Below are positions 6,422-7,201 of a stretch of DNA of 7,201 nt, one piece after another. The notes under the pieces were generated by a model, which saw only the letters and a program-made list of their open reading frames with translations, ran no database searches and was not told where the DNA came from. Position 1 is the first letter of the stretch. Each line of letters opens with the position of its first letter. Source of the stretch: an uncultured Ruminococcus sp. (GTDB taxonomy: Bacteria; Bacillota; Clostridia; Oscillospirales; Ruminococcaceae); NCBI GenBank assembly GCA_947589205.1, contig CANQCJ010000109.1, positions 1-7,201 on the forward strand, given 5' to 3'. Position numbers and translations under genes: made by a program.

Positions 6422-6470
6422 AACAAAAATATGTTCGGCAAAACAAGGCGTTTTTCGACCCTGCTTTGCC
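6422..6470 (-). terminator. rho-independent terminator of the mutase-like gene
   Basis: A hairpin of about 14 bp (arms 6456-6470 and 6437-6450, with one bulge) starts 15 nt after the stop codon at 6486. It is preceded by an A-rich stretch and followed, after 7 nt, by a run of five U. In minus-strand RNA the stem is nearly continuous with two G-U pairs; in plus-strand RNA those become A-C mismatches. The plus strand has the better U tract (6471-6476 onwards), so weak bidirectional action is possible. Confidence 0.75.
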
Positions 6471-6485
6471 TTTTTTATATATTTT

Positions 6486-7201
6486 TTACAATTTTTTCAG
6501 CTTTTCAATTATCTCGTCGCAAAGCGCGGAGGCTATTTCGGCTTTTACGCTTTCGGTAAATATCATAATGCCCTTTGAATGCCTTAGCGGTCTTACCATA
6601 GCTCTCGTGCTTCCGTGACATACGACTATGCCCTCGTCGGACCCCTCTCTGCGGCAGCCCAACGCCCGATAGACCTCGTCGGCGCTGCCGCCCGTGACCG
6701 CGAACCGCTGTGCGGAATAAAACTCCGGCATATCCTCCACTGCCTCATAAAGGCTTAACCCCTTTCTGGAAAGATATTCGCATATCATACACATAAGCAC
6801 CGCTCCGTCGCGGACGAAGAAATTGTCCGGTCTCGAAGCGACCCTGCGCGCCGCCGAATCGTTTTGATCGGTGCAGGAATGATAGTATCTGTAAAGCTTG
6901 CCGCCCATGCTCTCAGCAAGCCTGTCCGCCGCCATGGGATAGGTAAACGGCAGCGATACCGGTATATCCTTTTCAAAGCACGCCTTGACCGCAAGCAGTA
7001 TCAGCCGCTCGTTTGAAAGATAACCCGTTTGGTCGGTATAGGCGGTGCAGGTCCTGCCGTCGTTTGAGATATGAAAAACTATCCGCTCGCCGTCTATATC
7101 GTTTCTTGACCTTATTATCTCGTCAGCCGTTCTTCTTATCGGCTCGTAAGAGCACCTTACGTCGGCGTTCACGCCCTTTAAAGCCTCCGGCAGAAGCTGG
7201 G
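6486..7201 (-). CDS. C-terminal part of a phosphohexomutase-family protein, probably a nucleotidyltransferase/phosphomannomutase fusion (5' end beyond window)
   Basis: The frame is open to the right edge, giving 237 visible residues; a GTG at 7172 is internal and not the likely start. The order of segments fits domains II-IV of alpha-D-phosphohexomutases: LLPEALKGVNADV, then a sugar/metal-loop region ending YTDQTGYLSNERLILLA. VSLPFTYPMAADRLAESMGG follows, then VRDGAVLMCMICEYLSRKGLSLYEAVEDMPEFY, and a C-terminal VCHGSTRAMVRPL segment. Such enzymes move phosphate between C1 and C6 of sugars. Here the catalytic signatures seem lost: the metal loop usually written DGDADR reads SNDGRT, and the phosphate loop RPSGTEP reads RPLRHSKG. 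The domain may therefore be regulatory or structural. Degenerate mutase domains of this kind occur fused to an N-terminal nucleotidyltransferase, which would lie outside the window. The family call is by eye and moderately sure; substrate is unknown. It has its own terminator and is probably not in the rnjA operon. Confidence 0.6.
   Translation of the reverse strand, partial: QLLPEALKGVNADVRCSYEPIRRTADEIIRSRNDIDGERIVFHISNDGRTCTAYTDQTGYLSNERLILLAVKACFEKDIPVSLPFTYPMAADRLAESMGGKLYRYYHSCTDQNDSAARRVASRPDNFFVRDGAVLMCMICEYLSRKGLSLYEAVEDMPEFYSAQRFAVTGGSADEVYRALGCRREGSDEGIVVCHGSTRAMVRPLRHSKGIMIFTESVKAEIASALCDEIIEKLKKL

Noticed and set aside
6471..6488. U-rich plus-strand terminator tail suggesting a small RNA transcribed rightward from the intergenic region
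   Set aside because: No plus-strand promoter is visible, and the hairpin pairs better as minus-strand RNA.
7170..7172. GTG at 7172 as the true start of the mutase-like gene
   Set aside because: The frame stays open to the window edge and the upstream residues (QLLPEALKG) fit the family, so it is internal to a longer protein.
1..7201. Mobile element, CRISPR array, phage, defence or tRNA/rRNA content
   Set aside because: No terminal repeats, regularly spaced repeats, transposase or integrase motifs, cloverleaf or rRNA signatures were seen; all coding space is housekeeping.

Overview
The window reads as a chromosomal core region of a Gram-positive, Clostridia-like Firmicute, possibly an Oscillospiraceae/Ruminococcaceae-type gut anaerobe. 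The evidence is the conserved Firmicute order gdpP-rplI-dnaB, an RNase J rather than RNase E, a consensus sigma-A promoter, AAGGAG-type ribosome binding sites, mid-range GC in genes with very AT-rich intergenic DNA, and heavy use of AUA isoleucine codons. The genus cannot be fixed from this window. All recognised genes lie on the minus strand, so they are transcribed from right to left.

From the right edge, the first gene (7201-6486) is the 3' part of a phosphohexomutase-like protein whose active-site loops look degenerate. It is probably the tail of a sugar-phosphate nucleotidyltransferase/phosphomannomutase fusion. A hairpin terminator follows it. The 351-base intergenic region (6135-6485) then carries a textbook promoter (TTGACA, 17 bp, TATAAT) and an approximately 225-nt, U-rich leader RNA with several inverted repeats. 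The only strong Shine-Dalgarno in this leader is separated from the rnjA ATG by a perfect 8-bp hairpin.

Downstream is one tightly packed operon: rnjA (RNase J), gdpP (c-di-AMP phosphodiesterase), rplI (ribosomal protein L9), dnaB (replicative helicase) and tilS (tRNA-Ile lysidine synthetase, cut by the left edge). Gaps are 23 nt, 26 nt and 0 nt, then an 8-nt overlap. No promoter or terminator is evident between them. The operon joins RNA turnover, second-messenger breakdown, a ribosomal protein, replication and the tRNA modification needed to read the AUA codons these genes use.

There is no sign of mobile elements, CRISPR arrays, phage genes, tRNA or rRNA. I see no new multi-gene system. The most interesting part is the leader upstream of rnjA, which looks like a candidate cis-regulatory RNA, possibly for RNase J autoregulation. 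That function is an inference.
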